A program made the translations under genes and the position numbers. A model generated the notes under the pieces. That model saw only the letters and a list, made by a program, of their open reading frames with translations. It had not been told where the DNA came from and made no database searches. DNA of 64,000 bases from Escarpia spicata. Its lineage: Eukaryota; Annelida; Polychaeta; Sabellida; Siboglinidae. Below, piece after piece: positions 37,431 to 51,904 of the stretch (position 1 is its first letter; every line of letters begins with the position of its first letter). The DNA is taken from NCBI GenBank assembly GCA_963995525.1, contig OZ023205.1, positions 49,913,743-49,977,742 of the forward strand. Reading direction: 5' to 3'.

Positions 37431-38399
37431 AATGGGGCCCACCGCGCCCTGCACCATCCAAAGACATGCACAAGATGGCGCTACTGCGCAGTTGATATAA
37501 TCCAGAATCCGCTGGGTGGCGCCACGATAAGTCGTTCACCTCGGAAACACCGTACAAGAAACGTGCACTACCTTCTCTGAACTGGTTGCAAGTTGTGTCG
37601 ATTATTGCATGCTGCATCGGTGCAAAAAATAATGGTCTTTATGCGGGTATTTGTACATGTGTACCATTGCAAGTTGCACCATTTGCCACGTACAACTTCA
37701 ACCGTACAACGGTACAAAATGTCTGTTCAAAATGTTAGTTCAAGAAACAGAAATAGTGAAGCCACGTGGTGAACTGCATAATACATAAATATATTTATTC
37801 ATATTTTGTACATTACGTATCTGTGTCGCCTTCTTTCTTATAACAAATTACTATAAATTATATATCCACCACCACCACCACTTTGCATAGTCGTTTACCG
37901 CTCAGCTTGACGTTGTTGGAGTGACTGCACTCATTTGGAGATGAGAAAGCAGCTTTGCTGGAGAATCTCTAACACTGCAAACAATTATAAGGATTTGAAA
38001 TAAAAATGTCTTTGGCCCGCATATAGATAACTGGACACATGTTGGCTCACATCTAAAATGTTTGCGGAATCCTGCCCTATAAGGAACACACACAGTCGGT
38101 TTAACCCTCTTGTAGAGCTTAGGTATTGGGTTAGTTTCAGAGTTTCCATTGGCAATAATCAGTTACCTACAATTTACCTACCACTGGCAATGAACAAATA
38201 GCTATGGCCTAGGTCTACCCTCCTTTCGTGTAAGTTAAGTTTCGGAAATGTCACTGGCGTCGCTTGTGTATTAAATGCCAAAGCGAACCGTTTTACATAA
38301 CAATGCCCGTGAAACGAGCCACTGAATACAGGACAGAATACGGTTCGCAACTCACTCTGTGTTTTTGATAACCGTCTCGAACTTATGCAACTCTCCTAA
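37431..38399. other. Intergenic sequence upstream of plexin cassette 2
   Basis: No gene. CTCF-like motifs AGATGGCGC (37,473-37,481) and CCGCTGGGTGGCGC (37,509-37,522) lie close together. A CAC/CCA trinucleotide run is near 37,868. Confidence 0.35.
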
Positions 38400-39172
38400 C
38401 AGCCGACGATTACTCGTATTGCGCAACAACCCGTCCACCCTCGCCTCCCACAATCGACCCGACCAGGATCTTCCAGGGTCGCGTGGAGTTTCGAAACAGT
38501 GGGAGCGGTAGGCGGCATGTGACACGTGTGAAATATGTCGCGATTACGGCCAGTCACCCGTCATCGGAACTGTCCCGGCGAATCACGCTGCTGGGAATTC
38601 AGCGGAGGGTGTCGCGCTAGCGGCCGTATTGAATTACCTAACGGGGGTGAAAGACGACGCAGTTTGGCGAAACTTGGAAGGCGCCGTGCCTGTGGCTGTG
38701 ACGCGATTCGAGGACAGCAACTTAAGGGACTGGAACCCTGATTTGTGGAAGTTTCAGTGACAGTGTCATTAGACTTTTAAACGGCTTTTGAAATATTCTG
38801 TGATTAAGGGAAAGTTGGTTGTTAAGGGAAAGTTTCGCATACACTGCAGTTTGATTGGAAAGAAAGCGGGACGGACGGTCGGTCGAAGCAGACGACTTTT
38901 AACGGTGTGTTTTCATTGAAGACCTCCGCGGCAGTGCAGGAGGATCGCGTACTGCGAACGATGGCACATATCATCTCTTGCTCCCACAATACAGGGAGGC
39001 AAGAAGAACGCATCGCAACTTGTGTACTGCTATAGACAGGACTACATGTTGCTGTTGGTGAAAGAATGACACCACCGTGTAAGACTGGGACTGCACTGGA
39101 TCACGGAATCTGTCAGCTCGGATTGTTGACACAATAGGTCATCAACTGGGCCGTCTTTGACAGAGTCGGAAG
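38400..39172 (+). promoter_or_regulatory. Probable promoter and 5' UTR of plexin cassette 2
   Basis: A GC- and CpG-richer stretch than its surroundings, leading without an evident splice acceptor into the cassette 2 start codon. Several upstream ATGs with short frames are present. The start site itself cannot be seen. The separate promoter-like region supports independent transcription of cassette 2. Confidence 0.4.
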
Positions 39173-40330
39173 ATGTTCACCAGAATGTTGCCGCCGTCAA
39201 AGCCCGCTGTCCGCATGGTCTTTCACAGAGCCGTCATCCTCTTATTACTGAATATCTGCAGGCCAACTTTGCAGATTCTCAAATATGATGCAAAGGACTC
39301 GGCGACGGTCTTCCAGAAGATCATAATGGATAACCAGAACGGGGATATCTTCGTTGCAGGCAGAAACACGCTGTATATGTTTGACAAGGACCTTGTGATC
39401 GTGGACTTCATAGAAACCGGACCCGTTCGGGACAGGGCAGATTGTGACCCTGCTCTTTTATGTTCTGATCTGTTGCTGACAGACAACGACGCAAGAGTGC
39501 TACAGACTGACCCAAAGAGTGGTCACCTTCTGTTTTGTGGGACTGTCAAACAAGGTTTATGTACAATGTACTCGCTGAGAGATCTCGGTGAACGCCAACA
39601 GTTCAGCCCACAGAACAGGGTCAACTACATCGGAGGCAAGAAAGATGTGGTGGCGTTTTTTGGCAAATGGGGTGGCCAGGAGGACTTTAATGCCCTGTAT
39701 GTGGGCATTCCGTACGACGGAAGACCACTGAAATTGGCCCCAAAAGCGATCTCTGCTTTGAAGCTGCAGCAGATGAACCAGGCATTTAATCTTACATATG
39801 TCGTTGAAAATCCCACGCTTGGCATACGCACAGCAATTGACATAGACGGTGAATACAAATCATCGTACATTGTCAACTACATATATGGCTTCCAGCATGA
39901 AGGATTCATATATTTTGTAACCGTACAGCGGGAAAACACAAACCCTGGCTCCGACTACATAGCAAAACTTGTCAGAGTCTGCGAAAATGATGTGGGGTTT
40001 TATTCATATACAGAAGTGCAGCTGTCGTGCAGGAAACAGAATGGTGTGTCTATATTCTTCAACATAGCCCAGGCGGCATATTTTGGATCGGTGGGGAAGG
40101 AATTTAAGAAAAAATTTGATGTCGGAGACACGGAAAATGTGCTGTTTATTGTTTTTGGCAAGAGCGATCAGGGTTCGGATCATGCCAACAAACGCTATGG
40201 ATCTGGCTTGTGTATGTATGAAATGAACGACATTAGACGGACATTTACTAAGACACAGAAGGATTGCTTCAGTGGTAGGGGACAGATATTACCCTGGATC
40301 AATAGTGACAACCCTCAATGCATGCAGAAT
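39173..40330 (+). CDS. Plexin-like sema domain, cassette 2, first coding exon
   Basis: One exon of 386 codons. It starts with a signal peptide (core HRAVILLLLNI; the first Met is used here, but the Met at residue 5 or 15 could also start). It then encodes most of a plexin sema beta-propeller: NGDIFVAGRNTLYMFDKDL, TDNDARVLQTD, LLFCGTVKQGLCTMYSL, YIGGKKDVVAFFG, GFIYFVTVQREN, FYSYTEVQLSC, NIAQAAYF, GSGLCMYEM and KDCFSGRGQ, ending WINSDNPQCMQN. The cysteines match those of cassette 1. The donor GTAAGT at 40,331 is in phase 0, exactly where cassette 1 also ends. It continues at 42,333. Plexins receive semaphorin signals and guide axon and cell movement. Confidence 0.9.
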
Positions 40331-40352
40331 GTAAGTACTGTATTATATATAT

Positions 40353-40568
40353 ACATGTTTATTATGCATTGGCTCTAAACGTGAATATTTCTTCATGCTT
40401 CTGGAATAGTTACTCTTGGCTCCTATTAAAATATGATATTAATTACACGCACACGCGCGTGCGTGCATGTGTAATTAATAACATATTTTTAATAGGAGCT
40501 AAGAGTAATTATTCCAGAAGCATGAAGGAATATTCACGTTTAGAGCCAATGCATAAACAAATATACAT
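40353..40568. repeat. Foldback element with 85-bp arms just inside the intron
   Basis: Left arm 40,364-40,448 and right arm 40,469-40,554 are near-perfect reverse complements (a handful of mismatches and one indel), around a CACGCGCGTGCG loop. It starts 23-33 bases after the cassette 2 splice donor. Flanks are TA-rich. It is probably a foldback MITE. The transcript would form a long stem next to the splice site. Confidence 0.9.
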
Positions 40569-41993
40569 GAAAGAATTTCTTAAAAAGAGTATGGATACTT
40601 TTTTTAAATGTGAGCACATTCTGAAATATAAACTAGTCTTTGATTATTAGCATCAATAGCATTCTTAATGTTCCCTTTGTAAACTACAATAAGTTACTAT
40701 GTAGGGCAGTAGAGCAGTAAGGGTGAGTATTGGGGTGGTTTTACTATTGCAATAATATTGCAATGGCTGTATTACTATTGTAGTGTAACTAAGAAATTGT
40801 AATTACTATTGAAATATGGTCGATTATTGCTTTAATTTAAATTTAATTGAAAAAAAACTTGTTTCCAAACACTTTTGTGTGGCACTTGTAAGTTGTAGCC
40901 CTGAGCACTGATATTCTTGCCAACTATTGTTACTATCAATAATACACTATCACCACATCCAACTATCATGATGCATTAATAGTTTGATGTATTTCACTAG
41001 TTCAATGGTTACAGTATTCTAAACACTCACTAGTTTTAAGTTCGGTATCATTAGGGCTGAGAAAACTGTATTGTTATCATTAACTGTTGTTATCAACATT
41101 AGCAGTACCAGTACCCTTGCAGTGTTACTAAGTATTGGTAACCAAAAGGGGGTTCTTAAATTGCCACCCTAATGGGGGTGATTTAAGCCCACCCAGTCCA
41201 GCACAAGAGTTTTGTCCAGTATGAGCCTATATATAGGAGTGGCCTAATCCATGACTAGTTGACAATTGATATGGTGACCCTCAATTACTTGCTGAATTAG
41301 TTCTCTTCTGCAGACTCTGTCATGGATGAGCGAGTACTGTGTCATGGATGAGCGAGCATGACTACAAACATTTGTTTTTCTGCTCCACTTGGCCATGAGA
41401 TTACTCTGTTTGCAGCACCATTGCTAATTGCAGCCTGGCTAATCTCACAGAGTTGACAGCTAGACCTCACTGATAATCTCATTTTAATTGTGTTTATTCA
41501 TTCATCCATCTGTAATAACAAGTTGCTTTCATTTCACATAAAGTATATATAATGTACATATTATAAACACTTTTTCTTCAATTCACAACATTGCTACAGT
41601 CATTTGTAAAATATTATTAAACATGGTAAAATATGATTGATGAAATGAATTGTTCATCAGTGATCATCACTTCACTGATAAATTTAGTTTCCACCTGGGT
41701 TAAGCAAAAAAGCTACATTGCAGTCTATTTCTATTAGGTTCCATGAATATATCTTCAAGAATACTAATATGACTCCTTTTCTTTCAAGATCCCAACATCC
41801 ATGTACTGACTGATTCATTTGTTGATTCTCAATGTCTCTAAGACTAAGTGCAATCTGTTTACAAGTTCTAAAATAAAATATCAATATACAAGAAAATGCA
41901 TTTAGCATTTTTCTATTTCATTAGCATTTTACAGAACTTTGTTTTCATTTCATTGACATATCCTCTAAAAAATAAAACTCAGTGCACATGTTT

Positions 41994-42078
<85 letters not shown>

Positions 42079-42332
42079 GTCCGTCCGTCTGTTTGTCAGT
42101 CTTCCTTCTCTATCATCTCTCATTTCTTCTTTCCTTCATATTTGTTCCATTTGTTCTGAGTTTTTCATTCATTGCAATGTCACCCCAGCATTTCATTTTC
42201 AGTCAGATAATCAAGTATTGAATTTTTTCTAACAAGTTAAACAACCACACCAAACGTTCCTTAACTTTTCTCAAGATTTCTGTTTCTTAGACTATTAAGT
42301 GAAAACTAAACAGAAATTCCTCACGATTACAG
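40569..42332 (+). other. Intron between cassette 2 and the next sema exon
   Basis: Non-coding. 40,690-40,850 is rich in TACTATTGCAATA-like motifs also seen at 58,745-59,245. The (GTCT)n run at 41,993-42,078 is listed separately. The intron ends TTCCTCACGATTACAG. Confidence 0.6.
41993..42078. repeat. (GTCT)n microsatellite
   Basis: About 21 pure GTCT units within the intron before the shared sema exon. Confidence 0.97.
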
Positions 42333-42524
42333 GCTCGGATACTGTCGCGCATCAATGACAACTTCTGTGGCCATGCCACCAACGTGGGAATTGGAAGTCG
42401 CTATTCATTCATGACGACCACAAACATCTCGACCCTGTCCTACCTCGCCACGTCCCTCGGTATCATCATCTACAGAGGCAAGACAGTCGCGATCATCGGC
42501 ACCAGCAATGGCTACATACTCAAG
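42333..42524 (+). CDS. Plexin-like sema domain, following (possibly shared) exon
   Basis: An exon of exactly 64 codons between the acceptor GATTACAG (AG at 42,331-42,332) and the donor GTAAGA (42,525), phase 0 on both sides. It encodes ARILSRINDNFCGHATNVGI, then YLATSLGIIIYRGKTVAIIG and TSNGYILK. This matches the last blades of plexin sema domains, where a ..N.FCG.. segment is followed by a G-[KR]-T-V-x-x-x-G-T-x-x-G-x-[IL]-x-K strand. Being in phase with the end of both cassette 1 and cassette 2, it can join either. The PSI domain and the rest of the receptor are not in the window. Confidence 0.85.
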
Positions 42525-45500
42525 GTAAGATCTTTTCTCTACGTTGGAGACGTCTTACTGTATGTTTACGATGGACATTAGATTTAAAGCAGGGTTGTCT
42601 GTTCCGTTACCTGGAATTGACCAGTAATTATTAGCAGGATATTGACTGAATCACTTGTACTTCATCCCAATTTGTAGTTAGTAGTGTGGGAACCAGTCGA
42701 TTTCAAACATATTTGCGGGTGTGGATGCCCGCCTTCACAATCAGTGGCAATGGTCGCTGTTTACAATCTGAATGTTATATATACAAATTGTTGAGCATAT
42801 TTTGTGGGTCTAACTTTAAAATTGTGGGCAATGTTTTTGGCTTATTAAACGCGACTTAGTGAGCAGAAAATATTCAGCATATTTATTATAGGACTTTTTA
42901 AAAACATTGTAATACAATTAACGAACACACAGCCTAGGTTTTAATAAAGTTTTATTTTGATTTGGATTTGAAAATTGATGTTCCTTTTGCATGGCTTGCA
43001 CATAGTACCAACACCACAGATAGTTCAAAGTTAGGCAACAATAAAATATAGTTGTGTTTCCAGTAACATTTATTTTAAAATAGGGTAGGTAGGTAGGAAA
43101 AACATTTTATTTTGTAAAGCATTTTGTTACAAAAAAGGGTAGGCAGACCTGTTGTAATATTTTATTTTATTTTCGTCAGTCTGTAAAAAATTCCTGCAGT
43201 CTATAAAAGAGCATATGGTATAACTTGCACAGCTGGGGTTAATATGAAATGGATACATTTGAATGAAAGTGAGAGGTACTGTTATGTGTATCTTAATGTG
43301 ATAAAGAAAACACTGTCATCATGCTAAAAATACACGTTTTATTAATTGAACATGAAATATCAAGATAAACTATGGCTTCTAGTTAAACCATACAACTCAC
43401 CGTGTACTTTAATAGGAGCAAAACAAGCACATTGCACATTAAAATGGTCTTTCATCAATGTGAGTTACAGAATAAAGAATTGTACATTTAAATGGTCTTT
43501 CATCAATGTGAATTACAGTTACAGTCGAACAAAAGCAACCGAATCCAATTCGTCATATATTAAAGAAATCAATCCCACAGGCCATGGACTATGCAAGCTC
43601 AGTGTCACTAATTATTTTTGTTCAACCATTTTAACTAGTGTCATATGTGACGCCATCCAACGGAATTTGTTAAAACTATGAAACCCAGACTATATCACTT
43701 TGAGCCGGCGTAACCTAGGCTGTTATTATTCCTTCGTGTTTTGTGTTCGAAACCGGAATCTGTACACTTATGCGGAATCTGTACACTAACTACACTAACA
43801 ATGTGACAAGTATATTTAATTAACAACATGTCTTCAATGCGTTTAGCGGACAATCGGATAATGATTACAAAATGGTTTATGTTAGCGTCTTCCACCCGCA
43901 TCCCTGTTTACATCGGTTGACACAACGAGGTATACTGGTGTGGGCAATAATCGTGGGTGCAATCGTGTTTTGCCATTTTTACTAAAACCTGACCAAATTC
44001 TTCCGTAAGATATTTATGTGCGAAATCTCTAACACGTATTCCTTCCAATTTCTACAAAAAACTTATAAAAGTTGTTTTGACTGAAGTACTTACGAAATTA
44101 TTCCGGCGAAATCCAAATCTCGCCAAAGACGCCGGCATCAAAAATCGTGGGTCCTATTTGCGCTGTGTAAATTGTTCGTGTATCACATGGATCAGTGCGA
44201 AACCACGCTGTGTATTAAAATAGGTGAAGAGCGTTAGAATACAAGATTTCAGTGCCACAAATTTTGACCTGCCCTGAATATTCCGGTCATGAGTATACGT
44301 AGCAGGGGTGCCATGACACTTTGCAACGATTTACGCGGAAATCCATCCAATACTACCGGTAGGGACGATTATGGATTTTCCAAAAGGTCAATTCTTCTTA
44401 CTTTTCAGGACTTTTGCAATGATTATCGGTATTTGTTATCATGTTGAATGATCGTTGTAATAGTCTTTTGCCAGAATATAATATAATGTTAAAAGACAAG
44501 TTTTTGGTCAGAGGCAAGAGTCAAGGGTCGGCATCATAAAAATATTTTTCTTCTTTAAAAAATGCATAGGATCACACGGAAATACTAGGGATGGTCGGGT
44601 TACCGGAAACACAGATATTGTTTTATTTGGCCTTAGGGTGTGGGGTAAGGACTGTAACTCCTGCAAAAACAACTTACAAAGTTTCACTTGTTAAACCTGT
44701 GCATGACCCCCTCCTGCCCCCCAGCCCTCCAGGCTATAGATGTCACACCAACTACTGTTAACTCACTATCCTACCATTGAAGAACATTTGGTATGTCATT
44801 TCTTCAACTCGTAGAATTTGTACGTAACTCGTAAAAAATATTAAGGTCTCCAGTGGTGTTTCAGCCAGTCCCACCCTCCCTCCCTACTGGGGTGAACAGC
44901 TGACAGTGCCCTTCTGCAAGTGACGATTGTCACATTGTTGGCACATCCGCTGACAAAAACAGTCGACAGACTTTGGCGACATTTCCACATCACTGCTGGA
45001 GAGTGAAACTGAGTGATGGATGTAACAGATGCAAGACGCAGAGAATAACTATAAAAAAGATTGATAGACTTGTGCAGTGCACAACTGGACAACAGACCTA
45101 TATAATTTACCAAATAAATAATTTATTTATTATCAGTCTTTTTTATTTATTTTCATCATTCTGGTTAGATGTTTTTTATTAAATTGCTCTCATGAGTTGT
45201 TAAGTGTTTTTTTCATGGTATCAGTTAGCACCAATTTGAAATATTACAATTTGTATTTGCATAAAGTATGATAATTTACGAAGTGATGAAAGATGCATAC
45301 AACTATGCAGTCCACATTTCTATATCGGTCACTTAGAATACGTAAAATTAAGATATCTATACAGATTGTTGTACAATGTGACCATATGAGCAAAATGTGA
45401 TTAGTTGGTGTCGGGCTAACAGTGGCTGATTCCTAATCCTAATCCTAATCCTGACCATGTCCATTTACCATTCTAACATTCCGAAAATTCTCAGTCCTGA

Positions 45501-48500
45501 CATTTTCACCTCAGATAAAGAAACCTGTATTATTAATTGTGACAATTTTATTCGGATTACGGACCCAACGACATTGCTTTTGACAAAACAGAAATAAAAT
45601 TGCAATTATGAATTTTTATTTCTGATCGAAATGCCGAACCAGTGATTTTGTATCGATTCATCGAGCATATACATATCATACCGAACATTGTATGTTAAAC
45701 ACTGTTTTATTGGTTGTCGCGCATCTTCAGTCTACGATCCAACAAATCCATGAAAGTCCAACTTGTCATTAATTGATCTAAACCATGGCTGAACCAGACA
45801 TCAGACTAAATTGTCCAACACAATCAACAATGTCATTTTCCGTGTTTGTATCGACGCCGCTCTGAATCGAAAGTATGTGTTGGCGTCGAATGTGCGGATT
45901 GTTGTCGAAATGACAGCAAGCGTCCTTGCGGATGCTACGTGAACATTTCAACGTTTAACACATTTATTTTTTGAACAATGACAATGTATTGCCACCGAAA
46001 TGAAGCAAAAAGCTGACATTTTAGACACAATACAAAATAGCAATAAAGTAAATAAACTGCAAATGCGCAACACAGGCGAAACCAGTAACGTGCTTATGTT
46101 TAACGCGCTACTCATTCTGTCTACATACAAAAATCTAATCATCGGATTTTGGTGAATCAAGTTGACACGCTGGGAAAACAGGTTGTAGACACTCTTCAGT
46201 GTCGCATGGCATTACTTCGGAATAGAATAATGTAGTTATATGTTGAGGTACGACAATCAAATCCTAATTATGCCAGTCAAATTAATATTATCACAGCAAG
46301 ATATATCCTGCCTCTAATCTACACGTTTATGGCTGTGATGTTAACACACCATAATGGGATCTGTCAAGTCTTGTTATCAGTACTTGTTATTCTAAATTAT
46401 AATTTCTCTTAAACATAAAAAAAAACATGTGTCTAATAAGTTTTGATACAAGGCTAAATATTTTGTAACAATGTACTGTATGGCTCATATGATAATTCAT
46501 GTATTTACGCAAACCACCTTTCTCGTGGAGTGAATTTTTATTCCCCCCCTCCCAAACAAAAATCCGTAATCCTAACAATAAAATTGGTGTGGCCTTATAC
46601 CTTAATGTCAGCAGCAACTAGCATTTGGTCAGTTTAACCAAAACACTAGAGGATGGTACTATATGTGTGATAATGTGTACATGCAGTCATTTCTTGCTGC
46701 AGAGGATCAATTAGGGTAGTTCTAAGAAACTGGGGTGTTTATAGCAGTAGCTGTCACACACAGCTGGGGTGGGGGAGACACAGAAGGGTGACACCGAGGG
46801 GTGTCCCACTCCACTGCTGGAAGTCACTTTGTAGTAGTAAACAGGGTAATTGTGGTGGAGGGTTTCTAGGGTTGATGGTGCAAAGCTGGTGATTTATCGG
46901 GGCTGGAATGGTGGGAGAGGGAACTAACTACATTTTCCCTGATTTATCCTTGTTATGTAGAATGTAACCAATTTCTAATATTTTGTGCTAGTTAAATGTC
47001 TTCAAATATTTGTAATAATATATATATACATAAATTACTATTACTCAGTTTCTATTACAATTGCATGATGAAGGCAGTGTGTGTGTGTGCACATGTGCAT
47101 GTGTCAAATTTTTATATAAAGTGAAAATTGGTCTGTTTTATACAGGATATAAATCTGTACAATAAATAATAAAAGAACTATGTTATTATTATTATAAGAG
47201 TGTAACTTGTGTATCGTATACCACCTGCTTGCCCAAAACATAGTCACTAAAATCTGCAAATTATGACGATAGTTGACAGCTGTTTTCCTGTTTTACTGGT
47301 GTGCTGAGGCTGTGTGTAGTATTTTAGCGGATGTGTTTTTCAGCTGCACCAATTAGTGCGCACTACAGCCGATAGTAGTGCCGTGTACATATCCTGTTTA
47401 TTTTTCGCTGATTTACGTAATGCTGTTTTTTTGATAAGGTATCATGTTTTGGCGGGACAGGCACTATATCAGATTGAAAGCTTGGCTGGGGGTAATCGTT
47501 GACCATTCTGTTTATTCTGGGACATGAAAAACTACTGTTTCACTTGCAAATATTCTAAATCTTGCTGATAATTATCCGGTAAACTACACTTTTGATGATA
47601 GGACGTGATGATATTGAAACAAAAATGTTTTCCCAACAAATACTATTAGCCATTATTTTGAGAGCAAACATGTGGTGGAATAGACTGATATGATTTCAGA
47701 TGATGTTGACATGTTTATTTAAAGTTTGTCAGTTTTTACGTTTTTATGTGAGAATCAGTGAAGATGTGTGCATAATAATGTGTATGTTTATGTAATTACA
47801 TAACAACGTTATGATAATGCGTGTCTTCTATGATTGTTCCAAGCTACATATAAACTTTCCACTGATCAGTTGAGGATGGCTTGCTTAACTAGCAATTCTA
47901 TTGTTTATTTGTAATTTGATTGTTTCTAAAAATGGCAAGAGTGGGATGTCTATAAAAATACTAGTGTTACTAATGGGGGTCAAAGTTGTCAGCTGGCCCA
48001 AACACCACATGGATTCAAAGTCATGATTATTATTACCTGTCAAGTGTTATGGATACGTATGGCTGTGTATGACATATCCTCACCTAACACATGGCTGACT
48101 CATTCTGACAATCCTCTATTAAGCATACGTTCTTGAACATCCAGTCGATCTCAACATGGCTAGTTGTGTAAAGTTCATAAAGCAAGTTCCTGAAATGATG
48201 CATTATGGGATAGCCCATAACTGTCATGGGATGGCTTGTATGTCACTGCTCTGGTGATTTTATGGTCTTCAGTGTCTGGAAATGATTTCCACCCAAGACT
48301 GCAGGGTGACATTGTAGTTTCCTATGGAAGTGGAATGTTACCCCTTGTTTCGCTTTTGTAACACAGCGTTGTCCTAGATAGGTTGCCAAGATGTGTCATC
48401 AACTGTTGGTTCCTCGTACGGTCTTCAAAATGCAAATGTTTTTGGAATAAATTACTCTTGTTGTCTCTTATGGGTGGTTCTAATAGTCAGAACAGTTTAT

Positions 48501-49479
48501 TTGCAAGTTAATTTCTATTTTTAACTGTGATATTTTTAGGACTGAAAGTGTGTTGCTATGAACAAGGTTGTGGTTTTGCAGGAAACCAGGCAAACTATCA
48601 CTGTATCAGTAGGCAACATATGTGTGGTCGAAATGAAAATTGTTTGTAAAGCAGGAAATTGCCTATCAAAATTCCTGTTAAAACAGAATATCACAAACTG
48701 TTATTCACGGTGATGTCTTTTGGTTAATCACTGTAATGCATGTATATCAGTATGGTTTAGGTCAATATTTGTTACAGTACATTTTAAGTGTATTTGTTAA
48801 ATAAATTGACGCAAATTATTGTAGATTGCCTAGGTACCTTTCAGCCTTCTATCTACAGGGTGTGCTTAACTTTGCTGATGTGGCATCCCTAAATAATCAT
48901 CCCAGGTACCATCCCTTTAAACCTCCTGGATAAAGAGGATATTTATTTAAAGAAATCTGGTTCTCATCTAGGAACCCTATTTAAACATGTTCAGTCAACT
49001 AGAGAGAATGTCTTCCTGATAAGGGACCTAGCCAGACACCCCTGTGGGGGGGCTTTGTGCTGATAAAGGTCTTCTGAGATGGTGGGGCAATTACCTCCAA
49101 CAGGGACTGTGAAAACCCCCATACTGTGGTAGTGTGGAGGTGGGGTAATACCATAATTGTGAGGTGTTCTTCCATATTTAGGTAATATTGAGGTCTGTGT
49201 AGTGTTGTTAGAACAGAGTAGTCACAACATACCAGGTTTTTTGAAACACCAGGTGATCCAGACAACACGACTGACATGGCCAGAACTGCCTTCTGACACA
49301 GTGTCCACTAACAAAATGAATAGTGAACATCAGTGAAGACAGGGCCACAACCACCAATGAGTGGCATCTAAACAACAGCTGCAGCATGTGGCAACTGCTG
49401 GCTGTGTTCTAGACATATTCAATAACATTGAACAAACATTGGACAAGATTGCCATCCAGAGTATAAACCCCGGATGGTT
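42525..49479 (+). other. Long plexin intron, first part
   Basis: No exon supported. Noted contents are a CCTAAT repeat of about three units at 45,428-45,452 and scattered AT-rich sequence. The open frames present lack homology that I can recognise. Confidence 0.5.
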
Positions 49480-49775
49480 TTTACGTATATATGTAAGATG
49501 CCCTTCTGAGGTATTGGTCAGTTTTTTTTAACGTATTCATGCTGTATCTTTTACATTATCAGACAATCTGTTCCATTCATCTATAGTCCTCTGTAAGAAC
49601 AGATACTTTCTTATATGGATGTTCCTCTATCTCTACACTGTTCCTTCACAAACATCACTTTGTGTCCATCACCAGTTCTTCTGTTATTCTTAAGTGAAAC
49701 CAAAATACTTCAGATGTATCAATGTTTTCATGATCATTCAGTATCTTGAACACTTCTATCTGATCTGCTCATAAG
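49480..49775 (-). mobile_element. LINE fragment, C-terminal piece in the long intron
   Basis: The minus strand reads ADQIEVFKILNDHENIDTSE and VFWFHLRITEELVMDTK, then decayed remains with several stops. The DQIEVFKILN..ENID block belongs to the same LINE family as fragment E (8,830-9,600). It is an old, inactive copy. Confidence 0.7.
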
Positions 49776-51904
49776 ATTATCTCACCATAAATCTGGTTGA
49801 GCACAGTGGGAGAGTAGATTATATATTGTGTTTCAGAAGCATGTCAAGAGATTATGTAGTAATAATGTAAACAGAACAGAACCTTAGTTTATTTAGAGTA
49901 TTTAAAAAGCATGTGGACAGTTTTGGGGGGATTTCTGTGTAAGTTTCTTAAATTTTTTTAATTTCGTATTTAGGTCATCACTGTAGTGCCTATGTAGAAT
50001 TGGTATTTACCTAGTGGAGGCCCTGACTTAAAACAACTTTTAATTTTTTTTGTATTGTATATATGATAGGCTTGGTATTTACTTTGCAAAGACGCAACAT
50101 GTAAACTTAGTATTTAATTTTTCTCTAGCATATGTGGTTGACGTGCTACTTACTAGGTCTAAAACTTAAACTAAAGTTTGTCTTTTTATAAATATAGTAT
50201 CTGTGAGAGGCTTAGTTTTTACTAAACCTTAGAAGTAAATATGACCACCAAACAAGGCAAAGTTCAGTTGCTTTGTAATTACAACTGTAAATCATTACAC
50301 CATTAATATTGCAATAACAGCTGACATCACTGTCGTAACCACAATTCAGTTCAATTCAATTCAGAAGAATACTCTTAATGTAATTTCGCTATAATTTTTA
50401 ATGAATCGGACGGTTATCCATCACATTTAATTTGGTTGAAACATCATGTGACAATTAGAGAGTCTAGTAATTAGTCACATGCCTAGAAACAATGGTGGCA
50501 TGTTTGTCAGCTGTAACGTGACAATGATTGATACTGAAAACATGCTTCTGCCTTCAACCGCAGTTAACTAGCAGGTACTTGGCAAGCAGTAGTAGACATC
50601 TTTCATGCTGACTGCAAACGCAGACTTTTTCTTTGAATTATGACTTCTAGGGCAATTCTAACTAGGGCAACTTTCTTTGCTGTTATTGCAACCTTACCAA
50701 AATATTATTGGCAGATCAGATGTGCTGTTTACAGCAATGGTTTCACAGAGTCTATGGTGCAGGGGGCTTCCTGTTACACAATTCCACTTTTTAAAGGGAA
50801 AGTGCATCAGTTTTTTGAAATTGTAAAAACTGGATTTTTTTAGGCTGGTAAATCATCCTGTGAATATGTGATACTTCCCTTTCAGAGGTGAAGAGTTATT
50901 GGTCTGTCTTTATTTGTATTATCCTTTTATTTGTGGTCCAACGGGTTCCACAATGTTTTACATTGCTGTCTTGTTGCAATGCGAGTTCAGAGGCAGTATA
51001 CTCAGGCATAAATCCTTAAGTAGTCTAACTGAACTCTCTAGATATTGATAGTGTGTATGCTAAGCAGGTCACTGTAACAAAAACAACGTTGCCAGTATGA
51101 TGCAGATATTTTTTCTTCTGTTTCACGTTAATGGATTCAAGCTGATAAATTGCCACTTCTGTAAATGTCAGACATGCACAATTTGTTATAAATCATTTGC
51201 AACTAGGTTACTTTTGACGCTGGTGATAAATATGATATATCTTGGGGTGTTCTCGTGTTGTCACACATATGCTGGGCAATACAGTACATAGACACACCCT
51301 TGAAAAGGGTAAAATTGTATTTACTGTACATTGAAGTTTGGTTTTAAGTATTGTTGTTTTATTGGAAGATTGCTGAAATGTGTGATGTAACATTTTTATT
51401 ATACGTCAAATAATAATAGTAACTTTAAATAAAATAAAGTGTAAATAAAGAATAAACAATAATAATAAATATTTCTAAATGATACTTGATATGACTAGTC
51501 TTGCAAATTGGCACTAGAATTTGAAGAAACTTACTTTACATTGCTGAAATGGCAGTAGCTGATGTGTGCAGTATTTAAGGTGTAGGGAGGGATTAGGCGT
51601 AATTTATGGTTACGGAAGTGGTCGTTTGATCACCCCATACCTATGACACCAGCTTGTCACATTAACCAAGGTTGTCATCTTCCTGTGCCAATAACATGAA
51701 AGACAGGACAGGATAACATCCCTTCTGTTGTCTTCGCCTTGTAACTGAGTAAACATGCGTGCATGTATGTGCGTGCATTGTGTTTATACACCACCAACGA
51801 CAACATCACAGCATGATCATATTGCGGTCTTTCAAACGGGCTACATGTGAATGCTGAGAGAGAAACTTCCTCTCACCCACACGAACAAAGCTCACTGCCA
51901 TCGC
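49776..51904 (+). other. Long plexin intron, AT-rich
   Basis: No exon or gene is seen. Open frames such as 50,640-50,843 show no recognisable domain. Confidence 0.45.

Noticed and set aside
45428..45452. Telomere-like CCTAAT repeats
   Set aside because: Only about three units, and not the TTAGGG/CCCTAA type.
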